From DATBFX01 sp036558305 (GTDB lineage: Bacteria > Chloroflexota > Chloroflexia > Thermomicrobiales > UBA6265): DNA of 7,477 nt. Below, in pieces: positions 6,189-7,477 of this stretch. Position 1 is the stretch's first letter. Every line of letters starts with the position of its first letter. Where the stretch lies: contig DATBFX010000406.1 of assembly GCA_036558305.1 (NCBI GenBank), forward strand, positions 1 through 7,477, written 5' to 3'. The translations under genes were made by a program, and so were the position numbers. The notes beneath the pieces were generated by a model, which worked only from the letters and a program-made list of their open reading frames with translations, was not told the DNA's origin and searched no databases.

Positions 6189-7325
6189 TCATTCGGCGCC
6201 TCGCCGGAGCTTCGCGTGCGCCGCCGCGTGATGGTAGACGTCGAGGACGCGGGCCGCGACGTGGGGCCAGGCGTATCTGGCCGCCGTCTGCTTGCCGACG
6301 GCGGCAAACCGGCCGCGGAGATCGCGATCGGCCAGGATGCGGACGAGGGCGAGCGCCAACGCCGCCGAATCCTTCGGTTCGACGAGCAGTCCTTCGCGTT
6401 CCGGCGTCAGGACCGACGCGTAGCCGGAGATGGCGGTGGCGACGACCGGTTTCCCGGTTGCCATCGCCTCCAGGAGGACCATCCCGAAACTCTCGCCTTT
6501 GATCGCCGGGGCGCAGAAAACGTCGCAACTGGCGTAGTAGCGCGGGAGGTCGTCGTTGGATGCTTGCCCGACGAAGTCGACACCTTGAATCCGGTACCGC
6601 TCCATCATCCCGTCGAACTTCTCCGGTTCGCCGGGGCCGACGACGACCAGGCGCGTCTGCGGAAACTGCTGGCGGACGAGCGGGAGGGCACGGAGCAGGT
6701 ACTTGAACCCCTTGCGGGATTCGTTGAAGCGGCCGACGAAGAGGATGCGCGGGGTGCCGTCGCGGGCCCAGGGAAAGGGCACCACCCCCTCGTGGAACCG
6801 CTGGACGTCGATCCCGTTGGGGATGATGCTGTACGGGCCTTCGAAATACTGCGCGACCAATTCGCGCGCCGGTTCGGAGACGGCGATTCGGTCGTCCAAC
6901 CGCCCAAGGACGGCCGAGAAGTAGGGTTTGAAGGCGGTGTACCAGGGGTTGGAAACCCGCGCGGCGTGGAAGGTGGCGACGTTGACCGCCTTCGAATTGA
7001 GCAGGACCATGTGCGGCAGGACGGGGATGAGCGGTTCGTGAAGATGGATGACGTCGAATTGCTCCTGACGCAGGAGCTCCTTGACCGCGTTGTAGAGGGT
7101 GACGTCGAAGGTGAGGCGAACGCGAGACCCGTTGCCGGGGATCGTGAAGGTGCGGCCGATCCCGTAGAACCCCTCCTGGACCTCCACCCCGCCTTTCGAC
7201 GAACGCGGCGCCAGCACGACGACCTGGTGGCCGAGGCGCTCGAATTCGGCCCGCAGGTGGCCGATGTGCATCGGGACACCGCCGGGATGCCGGACGTCGT
7301 AGGGCGAGACCTGCGCGATCTTCAC
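6189..7325 (-). CDS. GT4-family glycosyltransferase, PimA-like (phosphatidylinositol mannosyltransferase type)
   Basis: GT-B fold retaining glycosyltransferase, 378 aa, about the size of mycobacterial PimA. The N-terminal acceptor domain has the Gly-rich loop HPGGVPMH (13-20), HEPLIP (96-101) and TFHAA (118-122). The C-terminal nucleotide-sugar domain has IIPNGIDVQRF (167-177), then LFVGRFNESRKGFKYLLRA (195-213) with Arg199 and Lys205 for the diphosphate. The E-x7-E site lies in GESFGMVLLEAMATGKPVVA (277-296), with Glu278 and Glu286. These blocks match PimA closely. PimA adds the first mannose from GDP-mannose to phosphatidylinositol at the cytosolic membrane face. Pairing with an inositol-lipid-type phosphatidyltransferase supports this role, but sugar and acceptor remain inferred; other GT4 enzymes share the motifs. 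Start: GTG at 7325 after GGAGG with a 7-nt spacer. Further in-frame GTGs at 7331 and 7367 are worse placed. First gene of the three-gene lipid cassette. Confidence 0.92.
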   Translation of the reverse strand: MKIAQVSPYDVRHPGGVPMHIGHLRAEFERLGHQVVVLAPRSSKGGVEVQEGFYGIGRTFTIPGNGSRVRLTFDVTLYNAVKELLRQEQFDVIHLHEPLIPVLPHMVLLNSKAVNVATFHAARVSNPWYTAFKPYFSAVLGRLDDRIAVSEPARELVAQYFEGPYSIIPNGIDVQRFHEGVVPFPWARDGTPRILFVGRFNESRKGFKYLLRALPLVRQQFPQTRLVVVGPGEPEKFDGMMERYRIQGVDFVGQASNDDLPRYYASCDVFCAPAIKGESFGMVLLEAMATGKPVVATAISGYASVLTPEREGLLVEPKDSAALALALVRILADRDLRGRFAAVGKQTAARYAWPHVAARVLDVYHHAAAHAKLRRGAE

Positions 7326-7378
7326 GGGCACCCCTCCGCGCGGTCGCCGGACCAGGGGCCACCGCACTCCCCGACGCG

Positions 7379-7387
7379 ATGATAACA
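7379..7387 (-). promoter_or_regulatory. Putative extended -10 promoter element of the lipid cassette
   Basis: On the minus strand the bases read TGTTATCAT, that is a TGn extension plus TATCAT, which is five of six matches to TATAAT. It would start a transcript near 7372, with a leader of about 47 nt before the GTG at 7325. No TTGACA-like -35 is present; its place is taken by CCGGTAG repeats, which is acceptable for an extended -10 promoter. It is the only A/T-rich hexamer of this quality upstream of the gene, though a single such match can occur by chance. Confidence 0.4.
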
Positions 7388-7390
7388 GAG

Positions 7391-7418
7391 CCGGTAGCCG
7401 GTAGGGGGTAGCCGGTAG
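7391..7418. repeat. Tandem heptanucleotide array, CCGGTAG x4
   Basis: Four head-to-tail 7-bp units: CCGGTAG at 7391-7397, 7398-7404 and 7412-7418, and the variant GGGGTAG at 7405-7411. The array directly abuts the putative promoter of the glycosyltransferase gene. It carries no coding signal. The unit length resembles short tandemly repeated heptamers known from cyanobacterial genomes; kinship is not claimed. Confidence 0.8.
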
Positions 7419-7427
7419 GAGAGACGC

Positions 7428-7455
7428 GAGTCGGGAGTCGGGAGTCTGGAGTCGG
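7428..7455. repeat. Second tandem heptanucleotide array, GAGTCGG x4
   Basis: Four head-to-tail 7-bp units: GAGTCGG at 7428-7434, 7435-7441 and 7449-7455, and GAGTCTG at 7442-7448. It has a different sequence from the array 9 bp to its left but the same unit length and copy number. The remaining bases to the window end (7456-7477) show nothing recognisable, so the array's wider context is cut off. Confidence 0.8.
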
Positions 7456-7477
7456 AGGTGCTGAGAACCGGGTGGTC

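Noticed and set aside
5588..7382. Two large plus-strand frames (304 and 419 codons) opposite the phosphatidyltransferase and glycosyltransferase
   Set aside because: Both are Asp/Glu/Gly/Val-biased shadows, and catalytic motifs are on the minus strand.
7391..7455. Possible CRISPR array
   Set aside because: The units are 7 bp and directly adjacent with no spacers, so this is a simple tandem repeat.

Overview
The window is GC-rich and densely coding. It holds seven protein genes: six on the minus strand and one small gene on the plus strand. Several traits fit a Chloroflexota bacterium of the Thermomicrobiales/Sphaerobacter type. These are a Tat-exported family-5 solute-binding protein with a long Ala-rich N-terminus, a Uma2 nuclease-like gene, GTG start codons, heptanucleotide tandem repeats, and a PimA-like glycosyltransferase next to an inositol-phospholipid-type CDP-alcohol phosphotransferase. 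The taxon is my inference from style; no marker gene in the window proves it.

Left part (13-4479): parts of a dipeptide/oligopeptide/nickel (Dpp/Opp) class ABC importer, all on the minus strand. In transcription order these are a DppB/OppB-type permease (4479-3520), a DppC/OppC-type permease (3490-2585) and an extracytoplasmic binding protein (1728-13). The two permeases are closely spaced and probably co-transcribed. The binding-protein gene is cut off from them by a plus-strand gene (1992-2513). That gene encodes a small, probably Tat-exported, Ser/Gly-rich protein of unknown function. It converges with the permease operon, with an inverted repeat at 2529-2556 in the gap, and diverges from the binding protein. 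No ATPase gene is in the window.

Middle (4557-5231): a Uma2 (DUF820) PD-(D/E)XK nuclease-like gene, same strand, 77 bp upstream of the first permease.

Right part (5346-7325): a tight minus-strand lipid cassette. A PimA-like GT4 glycosyltransferase (7325-6189) is followed by a CDP-alcohol phosphatidyltransferase with the complete family motif (6145-5510). Next comes a previously easy-to-miss 55-aa single-membrane-span protein (5513-5346), whose GTG start overlaps the upstream TGA stop. The first two would together make a phosphatidylinositol-like lipid and glycosylate it at the inner face of the membrane. Upstream of the cassette lie an extended -10-like element and two tandem arrays of 7-bp units (7391-7455).

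The most interesting items are the translationally coupled mini-membrane protein, the glycosyltransferase/phosphatidyltransferase pairing, the heptamer arrays abutting the putative promoter, and the opposite-strand gene that interrupts the transporter locus. I found no clear sign of a defence system, CRISPR array, RNA gene or insertion sequence.
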